Source of the DNA: Acanthaster planci
Taxonomy: Eukaryota > Echinodermata > Asteroidea > Valvatida > Acanthasteridae
Direction: 5' to 3'
Length of the DNA: 64,000 nt
NCBI RefSeq assembly: GCF_001949145.1
Contig: NW_019091545.1
Location: forward strand, 500,055 to 564,054
Of this stretch, positions 1 to 12,389 are shown piece by piece (position 1 is the first letter of the stretch; each line of letters begins with the position of its first letter). The translations under genes were made by a program, and so were the position numbers. The notes under the pieces are model-generated. The model saw only the letters and a program-made list of their open reading frames with translations, searched no databases and was not told the origin of the DNA.

Positions 1-2931
1 GCTCCATGAATAGTCCTTTTGTTACGCTGGTCGAAACCTCCTTCACTTCCTTGGAAGAACCAAAGTTGCGTTTCATGATTTCCTGGTCTGTAAACTATTT
101 TCAAAAATGACCATGGGGAAATTAGAACACAGATAACTAAAGATGCAGTTACGTTTCAAAGAGGATCATTCCACAAGGAAACAAACAAAATAGTTCCACA
201 CATGATGATGTTTAGCTAGTTATAATTATAGGCTGTTGCTGTGTTTTGGAAGAATGCCCGAGTAGATTTTACAAATCACGCAAGTGCTCCAATTGAGTTT
301 GTTTTTGTTACACATATGACTTTTTGCAATGCTGGATGAAAACCAAATCTTCTGTTCTTGAACTTTTTTGCGTTGTATTTTCCACTAATCAATTCTGAAA
401 GACTTGACGTAGTTTTTGAAGCATTCTTACAGTGTACATGTCCTTAAAAGTACAGTTGTGTATTTAGATATAGATGTCAGCAGTAAACAGTTGGTATTTC
501 ACCTTAATTGGTTCCCAGCTGAGATCGGGGAATACGTTGCCAGTGGGATAGCCGTCGCCGTGGCAACACTTATACATAAATATAACAACATTGGTTTTTG
601 TTTTGAATGAGAAAAACATGTCGGCGGGTGGGCGAGGAATATGTTGTCAAGCTGCTGTTCGCCGTATTACCCCTGGCCAAGGATTTTTTGAAGTTGTGTT
701 TAGCTTACTAAATTTCTGAAAATATTGATATTTTGCACTTGCGACATGACTGTACTATGCCAAGCCTAGGTGTGCCAATTCGTGGGTTACAAATCCACAG
801 GAAAGCTTAATATAAACCGAAATTTTAAGATCCTTTTTGTTTCCCCTTTTTTCCTATGTCCGTCCATTGAAAATATCCGAAATCAGCTACAAATCGGAGT
901 CCATGGACTTACGTTTCCATTTGTGAAGTTTAGGCCTACTTTCTCGCAAGACTGACCTTGTCATCACTCCTATAAAAGTAAATGAAATAGAAATGCAGAT
1001 GGTATCAGTCCGACCACGAAGCAGGGAAAGAGACGAATTAAGTGAAGTTATCAAAATAAACAATTTCTCTGAAATGGTAACGCTTCTTCAACTATACATC
1101 CAATTAACATTGTGTTATCACCCTGAGGATATTTTTAATGAACCGCAAAAAAGTGAGCATTTTTTGTTCAACTGTTTGATTTTACTTGTTGGATCGTCAT
1201 TAGTGAAGCAGTATACAGTCTATTTGGATGTCACGATACTACATATCGCTGAAATCAGTGAAATAATACGGCGCTTGAATTTATGTTAACAATATATATA
1301 TATGTTCGATATGCTAATTAGTTCAAATCTCTCTTGACAGGCTCAGTTCTTTGAATATCTACTCTAAGTAGTGAAAGGAGGCCATCAAATCAAAATAACT
1401 TGAGTTTACTTTACTTAATTACAGATTATTTTGTTTCGTTGAACTCTTTTTTTGAAACGTCCGCATTTATCGTTCGATATTCGGGTTTTTTTTTCATAAA
1501 AGCAAACCTACAGGTGTGTACCTGTAGGTTACATCACTCCTTGCACTATTTTCCATATGCATGTTAGTCACCGCTTTGGGTGTGGTCTCTATGGTTTGAC
1601 ATGGCGGTTTGATATTTTGCGCGTGCAACAACAGGGCATCTGCGCGACTGGTACACCATTGCATTACCGCACCATTCGGTTCAGTGGTTACGCACAATAG
1701 ACTGGGCTGTTGGTTTACAGGCATGCTATTATGTTGTAACCTACCCTTACATCTACACGACAGCATGACAAAGGCTTTTTCGGCGCCATTTTCTCAACCG
1801 ACATCCAAGCAGTTTAAATTTTGCAACCGTCACCCGCCAGAAGGCGGTAAAACGGCGATTTCTGGTTCTCAACAAATGGAGAGTTTGGATTGGGCAATGA
1901 TGACTTTAGTGGAATGTTCTTTCCACTTGAAAAATTGTGCTAGAGTCTAGTTAGAAAGTGTTTGGGATAACTGTTTAGTAATTTTACATGTCCTTGAGGG
2001 AAATAAATAGAGCAATTCTGCCATACTGTTCGGAAACACGGAAAATGAAATGTTTTAAATCACGAAATTTACCCACACTTCCTCTCTCATAGCCAAGAAA
2101 AAAAAAATACTCAGTAATCATGATCTGTTTGCAACCCACTCCCAATTCCCAAAGTCGTACATGGGTTGATCGAATTTCTTGCCGATATTTTTCCGTCATG
2201 TTACTGAGAAAGACATTTAATAAATAGCTCAGGTTTTGCTGCTTCGAACTCCATCTGCCGTGCTCGAAGGACCCTAAGTTCTTCCCTGCGTACCCTCAGT
2301 TTGCTTCTCAAGAATGCCCAGACCTGTAATTTCCCCCTCCTCCCAAAAGGGACTGAGATAATCAGTAGACTTACAAGCGACTAATCCCATAAACAGTTCT
2401 CATGTCAGGATTCGAGGACAACATGTGCACATGTACTGTTAAGTACCCATCAGATGTCGCCGGCCATGTGAATTCTCACTTTTAATTTTCACACTCTTCA
2501 GTAAATGAGACACTCAAGCTCGTACCTTATTTGACAAAAATCCTTTCCTCCTCTCAAACATTAAAGCACTGCAAAGTAGTCTTGCCATCTGTACAAAATA
2601 TCAGAAAAGGTAGAAAGAAACTGCAAGTTATTTATCAACAGTCATTCTCAACCAGATACACAAAGAATAGTTAATAGTCCCAGTCCTCTAAAATCGTGCC
2701 TCTTGTTGGAGATTTGTGGCAGTTTGTCCTTTAGGACTATTGGCAATCGGTCAGCCTGATGTGAAGCAACTTGGACCTTGTCGTTATACTTACTTCCACA
2801 AATCTGCAAAAGTCTTGCATTTTGGGGGTATAGTTCATATACGAAGCAGGCACTGTGGTGATTTTTACCCACTGTCTTTGTGGATGACGCAGGCAAAAGA
2901 GAAACAAACCTCTTGTATCTTCTTCTCACAG
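1..2931. other. Upstream region with no supported exon
   Basis: Genes B and C each have a small signal-peptide exon about 1.87 kb before exon 2, ending in phase 1. The same exon of gene A should therefore lie in this stretch or left of the window. I searched for an ATG followed by a hydrophobic run and a phase-1 GT donor and found no convincing one. The short open frames here start at non-ATG codons, lack splice context and look like chance. A 113-codon frame at 1609-1950 is neither hydrophobic nor family-like. Confidence 0.5.
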
Positions 2932-5900
2932 AATCCTTCTATGGCAACATATCGGACGTCGACGATGAATACAAACGAATCGTGGATGATGCTCAACGCT
3001 ATGTCAACATCCAATACCCGCAAGACAACATCAAAGTTACTCATTTCCAGGCTCGAGTGGCACCTGCTCCTCCTAACGAGAAGGAGTTCAGCACTAACTC
3101 CTTTCAAGCCCTCAGACTCGGTAAGATGGAGTTTAAGAGTGATCGCTTCTTAAGTTTGTCAAATGAGGGCAAATTGGCTCAGAAGGCATAGTCATTATTG
3201 CCAATAAACTGCACAGTGAAATTGCCTGTGAATTCATAGACCCGTCCACCGCCTTTTGTGAGAAATAACCGCGATGTAGTCGTGAAAGGAAGATGAAAGA
3301 AGAAAGCGATTTAATTGGCCAATGATATACATATAGATGTACAGCACTAAAAAAATAACAGATGGTCTTGAACTCCAAACCTGCCAAATCAAGCAGTGTC
3401 AACGGTGGAAACATTGTGCTTTATTTTGTTTATTAACAACGTAATTCTCTCTTATTTCTTGGACTCGGCCAGGTGTTAAACTCAACTGAGTCGGAACAGA
3501 AATATGTTTGCAAAAGTTCTTGTCGGGGTTTGGATTAGTGAACTTCAGTCTATTAGATTTTCCACTGACTAATAATATTTGACCACAATTGAAACCTCCT
3601 TTTTGAACTCCATCGAGCAGAGTATTGTATCAAGTAGCTATTTTCACATCGCCGCATCGACTCATGTTTTCACGTAGCTTATACCTGTCAGCATTGGCTG
3701 GGTTCAAATGAAGAAATCTAAATTAAGATCGTTTGTTTTTGATTTGATTACTTCCGTGGACAGACGTGTGTCCAGGAATCTTCTCGGCCAGTGTACAGGG
3801 CTTGATCGTCCCCAACGATCTGTGCTACGAGTGCCGATCCGTGGGTGCCATGGTGGGCAATGCTGTCAACCCTACCATCGCTTTAGACCAGGCCGAGGGC
3901 TCTCGAGCCTTTAAAATGCTCCCCACCACATCAGAAATGGTGGATATGTTCGTTCATCTCATCAATTACACCAAGTGGTATGACTTCATCGTCTTGTACG
4001 ATCAGGATTCTGGTAAGTGTCTAATCCATTCGGTCATCCATACTTCATGAAAATGTACTCCGCTTCAATAGCTTTTATAGCGCATTTTGAGATCTGTAAT
4101 ACCACACTAAACTAAGTGGAACTTTAAAACACTTTATTAATCGATTCGACATGACAGGTCTCGATGTCGCCGATGCGTTGATGGGCTATGCGGATATGTA
4201 CGGTTGGAATGTGAAGATGCAGAAAGTGACAGATCATAAGCTGCTGACAGAAACACTGAAAGCTTCGAGGGTTCGGAACCTTCTCCTTTACTGCGAGTAC
4301 CAGGAAAATGCCATGGAGGTTGTGCGCTTGGTAAGTCCTCAGGCACAATCAGTAGACTGCATTATAACTGGCATTTTGAAGCTACTCTATATTTAAATGT
4401 AGAAGTGACAAATTTTGACAAATTTTTGTTATTGAGAGACCCAAAGGATTTTACACAGTCACTACTAACATAAGTTAAAATAAGTTGTACTTGTAACAAG
4501 TCGTCCCTATCGTTGCTCATACATTCTACACGGTTACTCCCTTTTTAGGCTATTGAAGAGGATATGATGAAGGACTCCTACCACTGGATGCTAGGCAACT
4601 TGGTAAGCAGGAATTATAACCAGGAATAATAAACCAAAGACAAACCCTTAAGCTGAGTCCTTACCTAGCATCTTTGTGTCTCTACGAACAAACGAACTTT
4701 GGCCAATTTGTGGAACGAAGAAAAGCATATTTACCCGGCATATTTTTGTTGAACTTATGTGTGTGGATGAAGTGGTTGATGAGCATCTCAAATTTAGAAG
4801 CATTTTGACCGTCTTAGATTGTAAGTTTTAAGCACATGAGATGTGGCCACATCTCAGGTGAATTTCTCCGCCTTTCTGAAGAGTTGCCAACGGCATTTTT
4901 TTGTACACCATTCCATTATATTTATCCATTGAAAAATAATTTCCTCGCCCAGAATATGCCGCTAACGTGGGATGACGTCGACAAGATCCGGAGGGGTGGG
5001 GCTTATATCACCCGCCTCCAGATGCTGACGAAGAACAACGTGGCTTTCGACTACACGACTCAGAAGGCGGAGCCATTAGACGAGTGGCCCTACCGTCTCA
5101 GACTTGCCTATGATTCCGTGCTCCTGTTCGCTCACGCCCTCCAACGGTACAAACAGAGGACTGGTCGCTTCCCTACCGATCGAATCTTCTGTCAAACGAT
5201 GGAGGATTATACCTACAGCCCAATGGACCCCGAACTGAAAAGCGTAAGTTAGAAAACCCCATTCATTTCTTTATCTGTCCTATTCACAGTCATTTTTAAG
5301 ACAGACCGGCTAAATCAAAAGCTTTTAAACTTTGAAAACAAGTGTTTGCTCTATCTGTTTAAAAGAAATACCTTGTTAACAACGAATAATTTTAATTTTT
5401 TTTAATATAAAAATAAACCAGCATTTTTTTATATCCTTTCCTCCAAAACATCCCCTCTTTGTCGTGTTTTGCTGTGCACGCTTCCAAAATTCTAATGAGG
5501 TTATATATTTCAATGTTTGTCAAATTTGTAGGTCAGTTTTGAAGGATTGAGTGGTGAAGTTGCCTTCGATGAGCACGCCAATCGTGTTAACTACACTGTT
5601 GACATCTACATGGGCAAAGGAGCAACAGTGTACGTGCATAATGACGTCGAGGTAAGTCATGAATAAAACGGTAGCCATTCATATTAAATTAGCTATGGGG
5701 AAGTCAGTTTAGTGACAATTTTGTGAAAACAACAGCAGCTATCGTAAAAGCTTGAATGATTTCAATCTGCATTGTTAAAAAGGTTTTCTTCATTATTACT
5801 GCACACAATTTTTGGTTTCAAACTTCCTAGTTAAGTATTTTGGGAGATTGACTGATGTGCTGAAAACCAAGTACATCTGCGACTGTTGGTGAAATTCACT

Positions 5901-8900
5901 GCCAAAACACTCAGGTATGTTTAAATCTAACAGTGAATTTTTATTGATTATGTAGGAAGTCAAACCGCTGGGGACATGGACACAGAATATTAAACATTGG
6001 GAGCTGAAGTACGGCAGACAATGGCCGAGCAAAACTCGCCTTTACATGGGTCCTTTCAGGAATGCAGAAGTCTACACCATCAAGATCGTCTCTCTAGAGG
6101 TAAGACGCCAGGGCGCCATCTCGTGACTAAGACTTTCAAGGTTAAGTTTCTCTGCCAGTTGCCTAGCATCTTTGTCGGCTGGCTTGAAATGGACGTTCAG
6201 GAACTCGCCCAAATGTCTGAATATTATACGCCAAAATACGTTTGAGGGAATGAAACAAATCCGAAGTTGTTATTATGACTTGGTATGAATATGACCCTGC
6301 AGATTAATTTCATAATTCAAGCTTCTTATAGGACGATTTATTTTGTTGATAAATGACAAACTTGTGAACCTGTTAATTCATCTCTATCATAATCAAGCTA
6401 TAGGCCTACAAATGTACCGTTTCCTCTGTAACATTGTTTTACTTATATGACTTGACCTCAATTTCATGTTGAATCCAAATGCGCGTACACCAGTTGCCGA
6501 CATCCAATGGCGACCTTTAGGATTTTTCAAGCAGCAGTTGGTAATGCCCCAATACTTTTTAGTTGATGTCCGTTAATACGTGGCGTTGTTTGTTTAAACT
6601 CACACCCTCTGGGGACTCGTGTTGACAGGCGAATGCCCACAATAAAGCCCGATGTGTGAATTCGGTAAAAGACACGGAGTGACACTTTGCACTTTTACCC
6701 ACTTAAGGGTAAAAGCGCATGTGTTATACCTTTTCATCGCTAGACAGTCCAGCGATCATAACTCGTATGGTGCTGAAGAGTTATTACCCGTCAGAATTTG
6801 GCCCAGTCTTTCAAGGTACCTCGGGACCAAGGCCATGAAATACAGATGTTGTTGTCGAAGTCTTTCTGAGTTCGGTGATAATCATATTTTACAGAATACC
6901 GAGTCCAATGTATGGCGCAGTTGCAAAACCCACTTATCTCTAAAAAGGGAAAAATTAAGCTTTATGAGACGATTCTGTGCCTGTGAATAAATAATTTCAG
7001 CTTGCCCTAAAATGCCATTGATATTGAAGATATATCTCATCTAAAAATCAAATACGTCCAGGCGTTGTAATACAAAGCCATTTATTCATTTAGGCTGAAT
7101 GGGATTCGGACCTCCACCCTTTATGTCAGTGGGCAAGTTTCCAAGCAACTCTAACTGTTCCTCGGCTTTCTGAACTCATGTGACAGATCTTGACGGCCAA
7201 AGTACCGATGAAATCAGAACCCGAAAGAGTGGCATGCGACGTGTAAATTTGGGGTGACTTTTCTCGTGGATTAATTTTTTAGTATCTCAGTGAACTCTCT
7301 TACCTTCTTCCTTTCTCGATGACGCGATATTGACATGTCTTCAATCCTCTCTCAACGGGAGTCTTGACTGCATTGCAGTATTGTCGTGAAATATTTCCTT
7401 CAAATGTTCTTAGTCTAGGCATCGCAGACATAACCTCTCAATCTTTTGTCTCCTCGGTTTTCTTTCATTCCAGGAGCCGCCATATCTCCTTGACGACAGC
7501 CGAGTCGGTATCCAAGGTTTCATCCCCGAGTTTCTTGTCCATCTTAAGCGCGTCATGGAGGAGGAACTGGGACACAATTTCGATTACGAACTGGAGTTGG
7601 TGTCTGAAGGAGACTACGGCAGATACGACATCGTGACCAACAGTTGGAGCGGCCTGATGGGGAGACTAGTCAACGGGGTACGTATCTCTGGACCCAACTT
7701 CATGGTTTTAAATATCTTGATGTTGATAAGTTAAATACAATAGAGTGCGGCCGTTAATTAGACCCTTTTATTTCATAGTCGTACATTTTCCCTCCAGTAG
7801 TTGGCAAAGTATGGCTGGACAACCTCATAAAAGCAAGAGAATCTTTGACCAGTGTTGAAACACAATGCAAGCAGTAGTAAATACTCAAAGAAATACCTCC
7901 GTTTAAATTGTGTGGTTTACATGTGCTTGTGAAACCCCAAATTATTTGATGCAATATCAAAAATTATCAGAAATCTCGTGCTTATAATCAGATCTTGTTG
8001 TTTTTGTCTTTAGTATGCAGATATTGCTGCAGCACCAATGGCTATCACACCACATCGTGATGAATATATCGACTTTACCGTGCCTTTCATCAAGAGCGAG
8101 TTGGGTGTTCTCATCAAACATCCGAGTTGGATTTGGGAGTATCCCTTCGCTCCTGTCTTTCCCTTCCGATGGGACGTCTGGCTGGTCAATCTGTTGGCTT
8201 TTGTTATTGTGACGGTGCTGATGACCCTCATTGGCCGGTTCAACTCCCAGGAGTGGTCCAAGGCTGCTGAACGGGGAGAGGCGTCCCAGGAGCAGAGCGA
8301 GAGTTTTAATGTCTGGAACACATTCTGGTTCCAAGTGACCACGTTGTTTCTGCAGAGTTATGACTCCTCACCGCGCTCTATCACCGGCCGCGTCCTAGCT
8401 GCTTTTTGGTGGTTCTTCTGCATCGTTATGGTGTTCCTTTTCCTTTTCAACCTCACCCCTTTCCTGACGGCTTCTAAGAGTATTGGTATCGTTCGCGATG
8501 TCGGCGACCTTCTAGACGAGACCACGGTTGATGTCGGCTTCATCAAGGATAGCCCAGCTTACGACTTCTTCAAGTACTCCTTTGTGGAGGATTATCGTCG
8601 GTTCTGGGAGTACATCCACGCTGCTAACGCCATGTACGGAGACGAGACAACAATTGAAGTCCGAGTTGAGGAGGCGGTACAGAGAGTTCGTCTGTCAAAT
8701 GGTCGCTATGCCTTAATCCACGACAAAGAAGTCTTGAAGAAGGAAGCAGCTAGATGGCCGTGTGATCTCTACATTACCGGTGGCCACTTTGCCCTGGTCG
8801 AGTACGGCCTAGGAGTCCAGTCCGGCTCCCCACTCCGTGACCAGCTTACTTATGCCGTGAGACGCCTGCAAGAGACGGGCATCATCGATCAGATATGGAA

Positions 8901-9234
8901 GAACAATACCGACAATCCGCTCTGGGTTGAGTTGAACAAGGAGGGTACCTGTCAAGGCGAACCCTCTGTCTGGGAGATTCAAGGTCTTTACTCCCTCACC
9001 TCGGTTGATCTGAAAGGATTATACTTTATGCTTATGCTTGGCATGGGATTTGCCGTTATCATCTTCATCTTAGAAGTCTTGGCTTACCAGCTGGGATTCG
9101 GATCTTCGTCTCCAGGGCATGTTGGCAACCGACAGGAGATGCAGAACTTAAGAGGCAGTGACAGGTACACAGGGGGAGGGGGAGGTCCCGTGGGTGGGGC
9201 AGACGTGGGCGGTAACGAAAAGATGTGGATATAG
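2932..9234 (+). CDS. Ionotropic glutamate receptor-like subunit A (5'-partial)
   Basis: Ligand-gated channel subunit of the plasma membrane, AMPA/kainate/delta-like. Exons: 2932-3120, 3776-4012, 4158-4330, 4549-4602, 4953-5243, 5532-5651, 5956-6099, 7474-7677, 8014-9234 (TAG stop). All are GT-AG, in one frame, about 877 residues; the signal-peptide exon was not found. The amino-terminal domain includes LCYEC, DSYHWMLGN and NRVNYTVDIYMG. S1 begins at EEPPYLL. M1 lies near 8170-8235, the pore loop near 8308-8352, M3 near 8395-8465 and M4 near 9015-9085. The Arg that binds the agonist carboxylate is present (codon 8056). The usual P-L-T before it is P-M-A, the Ser-Thr of S2 is Pro-Ala, and the acidic S2 residue is Asp (codon 8722). 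The Tyr of S1 appears to be Ile. SPRS after the pore loop and the two S2 cysteines are kept. The tail is Gly-rich and ends KMWI. Agonist is unknown; a receptor with altered or no glutamate binding is possible. Confidence 0.88.
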
Positions 9235-10650
9235 ACCTTAAAGATTGAGTTGGATATTGATAAAGTTTCTGGTCACCAATATTGATATTCATTAACATCA
9301 CGGAATATATACTGGTGATAAAGATTTCCGTATTTGCCAAAGACGAGTATTTTGTAATCATGACGACCCTGTAGACAAGTTTATTAGGACTTGTCTGTTC
9401 ACTTAGAGACTTTTTTCAAGTACTCGGCATGATATACGCAAGTGGATAGGAACAAACTTATTTAGAATTCTGGAGTGAAATGAAAACTAAAATAACTCGC
9501 TGTTGTATTCTGAATTGCATATGAGGAAATCAACACATAAAATCTGGCCTTCAGTTTTGCTCAGAGGAAAATTCTTTCTTTGACGCAAACCTTTTTAATG
9601 CACTTTTGATTTGTGGTGTAAAATACTATGTTGTATATATGTTAGTTGTGATTAATCCTTTTTGAATTTGATGTTACAATTGGAAAATTCTAAGAGTTTA
9701 GATTTGAGATTTTATCATTTCCTACTAATTCTTCTGCAGCCTTTTTTGAGCCAGTTCTGTTTTGTCGGATTGGATGAATGTTAATGCATGATTCCATTAA
9801 TAGTGGAGGTACGCCCGATGTGAGCTTCGTCTCAGTCGAGTTATTTTTCATGAATTTGTAGTCACTGATCGTGATCCAAATAATTAAGAAATTTCTCACT
9901 GACTGGAAGAAAGGCTCTCTGTTTTCATGCTTATATTTGAAATTTATTAAAAACAGATTTTTTTGTATAAACTTGCTTTGCAGAAAAAAAAGGTCAGCGG
10001 GTTAATGTGACAGTTACACTTATTAAATAAGCTCAGATCAAGACAAATTGCCCATGTAAAATCGCCGTTTTGGTGACAAATTTCCTAGCAGACTGGAGAC
10101 CAAAGACTTACACCATGTTTTGATCCGCAGTTTCTGGATTGTGTTGGTTTAACATTTTGTACCTGTGTATTCAGTGATAATTCTTTATGAGAGTTTTGCA
10201 ACTTTGTAAACGGTTTATTTTAGTCACATTTATGTAAATAATTTTAGCGCTTCCTTGTTACCAAAAACTGCTTGTACGTGAGCTGTCAGTGAACGCCGAG
10301 GTTGTGAAAAATTCTGTAAGAAAGTGTATTAATCAGAATGCTGGAGATCGTGGGTGTCTTTTAACCACCCCTTGTCGAGAGAGAAAATTACCGTCTGAAA
10401 TTGTCGGCCAATATTTACTGAGAAATTAGGAACTTGTAGTTTTTAATCCCATTGGTTTGATATGTTTACACTAAGCTCTGTGCAACACCCTCTGTTGACC
10501 GACAGCTTTTTACCTACGAGTTTTTCGTGCACTGTACCTAGTTTTAAATCGTAGTACATGTATCTAATTTTTAAATACTTTTTTTTCTTATAAAGTTTGT
10601 AAAATTACAGTTTGGTGGAAGGAAATAAACTAAGTTGTAGTATTTTGTAA
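9235..10650 (+). other. Probable 3' UTR of iGluR gene A
   Basis: AT-rich sequence without a coding frame follows the stop codon. A canonical AATAAA at 10624-10629 is the best poly(A) signal and would give a 3' UTR of about 1.4 kb. Earlier variant signals are possible, so the true end is uncertain. Confidence 0.45.
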
Positions 10651-10827
10651 TTCGCCGCATTTCAGCACTTTTGTAGAGGACTTTTAAATCCTGTATTTAT
10701 ACAAGAAACAAAACGAAATTTATTTACAACAAAGTGTCACAGTATAGGGCAACAAGGACATCTTACTGAAATTTTAAAAGGTACAAAAGCTATACCCCAT
10801 TGAGATCAGTGCTTTAATGTACGTAAG

Positions 10828-10935
10828 CAGTGAAACCTACTTCCTGCTCGCAGAAGTAGGATTCGAACCTACCACCGTCTGCTCATCAGCACAGTCTATT
10901 CGTTACACTGACAAGCACGTGAGCCACGTACTCTC
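10828..10935 (-). mobile_element. tRNA-like sequence, probable SINE head
   Basis: On the minus strand a perfect pol III B box, GGTTCGAATCC, sits in a 5-bp T-arm-like hairpin (GTAGG-TTCGAAT-CCTAC). About 50 bases earlier is TGGCTCACGTGC, an imperfect A box. The segment is close to tRNA length, but the cloverleaf is irregular and the anticodon arm unclear. An inverted 8-bp pair, CCTACTTC/GAAGTAGG, flanks the T arm. I read it as a decayed tRNA-derived SINE or tRNA pseudogene, not a working tRNA. Confidence 0.5.
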
Positions 10936-11052
10936 GCTCATAACAGGTATGAATTTATTGCACACTTAAATTTCCAAACCCTTGCAAGACGCTGGGAGGA
11001 AACGAACTGCAATTGTCAAAATAAAGCTGCTTTATGAATATTCAGTGTAAAC

Positions 11053-12389
11053 AAATTCAGTAACAAAGGCTGAGCGAGAGCATGAAGAAACTGAAAGGCG
11101 CGGTTGGCGTCTTTAGCAAGGCATGGTGTTTGCTCAAGACAGCCTTGTTAGTCTTGTATTCAAGCCGCTCGTACCGGTGCGTGTTATTCGGTTGTACACA
11201 TTCTGCGTGCTGAATGAATACATTAACAGTTCGGCCTGAGAAGCGTGTACTAGTTCAGTGACTGCAAAAGAGTCTATTTCTTTTGTTGACTTTCTTTGTT
11301 GAGTCTTGCCTAAACAATAAAATGATTCGGCTTAAGGATTAGGATTATACACCTCCGTTTGCCGTTACGCTCGAGTAGAGAACAATTGAAAAATTATCGC
11401 CGAAAATCTCGAAATACTGGCCAACCAAAGGTTCAAAATGCAAACAAATGGGTTTTTGGGAGAGGAAATTCACTTCTGAACATTCCTGTAGTATCAAAAA
11501 TGAGAAATGCGCCGTATTTAAAAAGTCGACTCGTAAGAGGTAGCTGGTTCCAAGCTAAAACTTTCTACATTTTGTCGTAGGTGGCGCCCTTTCTTGGGCA
11601 GTGAGTTTATGTGACGGGGCTATATATTTATTTATTTTTTTTTCTCTGACTCTGTCTTCACCTGCCTGCAAGGAAATAACATTATGGGATACCATGTTCG
11701 GGGTTTGAAATATAATTTCTCATTATGCTTGAGATGTTTGGCAGAAAGATTACCCATCCCCCAATCTTAAAACGTGCCTGCTGGGTTTCCTTTCAATTCC
11801 ATTGTACAATGCAATCTTCTCCAAGTACATGTACATGTATTGCCAATGAAAGGGCGCCACCTACGACAAAATGTGGAAAGTTTTAGCTTGGAACCAGGCA
11901 CCTCTGACGAGTCGACTTTTTAAATACGGCGAACTTCTCATTTTTGATACTACAGGAATGTTCAGAAGTGAATTTCCTCTCCAAAAAACCCATTTGTTTG
12001 CATTTTGAACCTTTGGTTGGCCAGTATTTCGAGATTTTCGGCGATAATTTTCCAATTGTTCTCTACTCGAGCGTAACGGCAAACGGAGGTCTATAATCCT
12101 AATCCTTAAGCCGAATCATTTTATTGTTTGGGCAAGACTCAACAAAGAAAGTCAACAAAAGAAATAGACTCTTTTGCAGTCACTGAACTAGTACACACTT
12201 CTCAAGCCGAACTGTCTATCTATTCATTCAGCACGCAGAGTGCGTACTACCGAATAGCACACACTGGTACTAGCGGCTTGAATACAAGACTAACAAGGCT
12301 GTATTGCGCAAGCGCCATGCCTTGGTAAAGACGCCAACCGCGCCATTCAATTTCTTCACGCTCTCGCTCAGCCTTTGTTAATTAATTTG
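11053..12389. mobile_element. Long inverted repeat (foldback/MITE-like element)
   Basis: Left arm 11053-11600 and right arm 11841-12389 are near-identical reverse complements, with only scattered mismatches and small gaps over about 548 bp. The loop is about 240 bp, of simple AT-rich character. Outer ends read CAAATT then, after a variable stretch, TAACAAAGGCTGAGCGAGAG. Inner ends read GTGGCGCCCTTTC. No transposase frame is present. The mirrored 73-codon frames in the arms (11359-11580 + and 11861-12082 -) start at TTG and simply reflect the repeat. Best read as a foldback-type non-autonomous DNA transposon, or two copies of one repeat inserted in opposite orientation. Confidence 0.75.

Noticed and set aside
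2716-3153. 145-codon plus-strand frame overlapping exon 2 of gene A
   Set aside because: It uses a GTG start and a different frame from the exon, which aligns codon for codon with exon 2 of gene B.
11359-12082. Mirrored 73-codon frames in the two arms of the inverted repeat
   Set aside because: They begin at TTG, have no family features, and are identical because the arms are reverse complements; repeat structure explains them.
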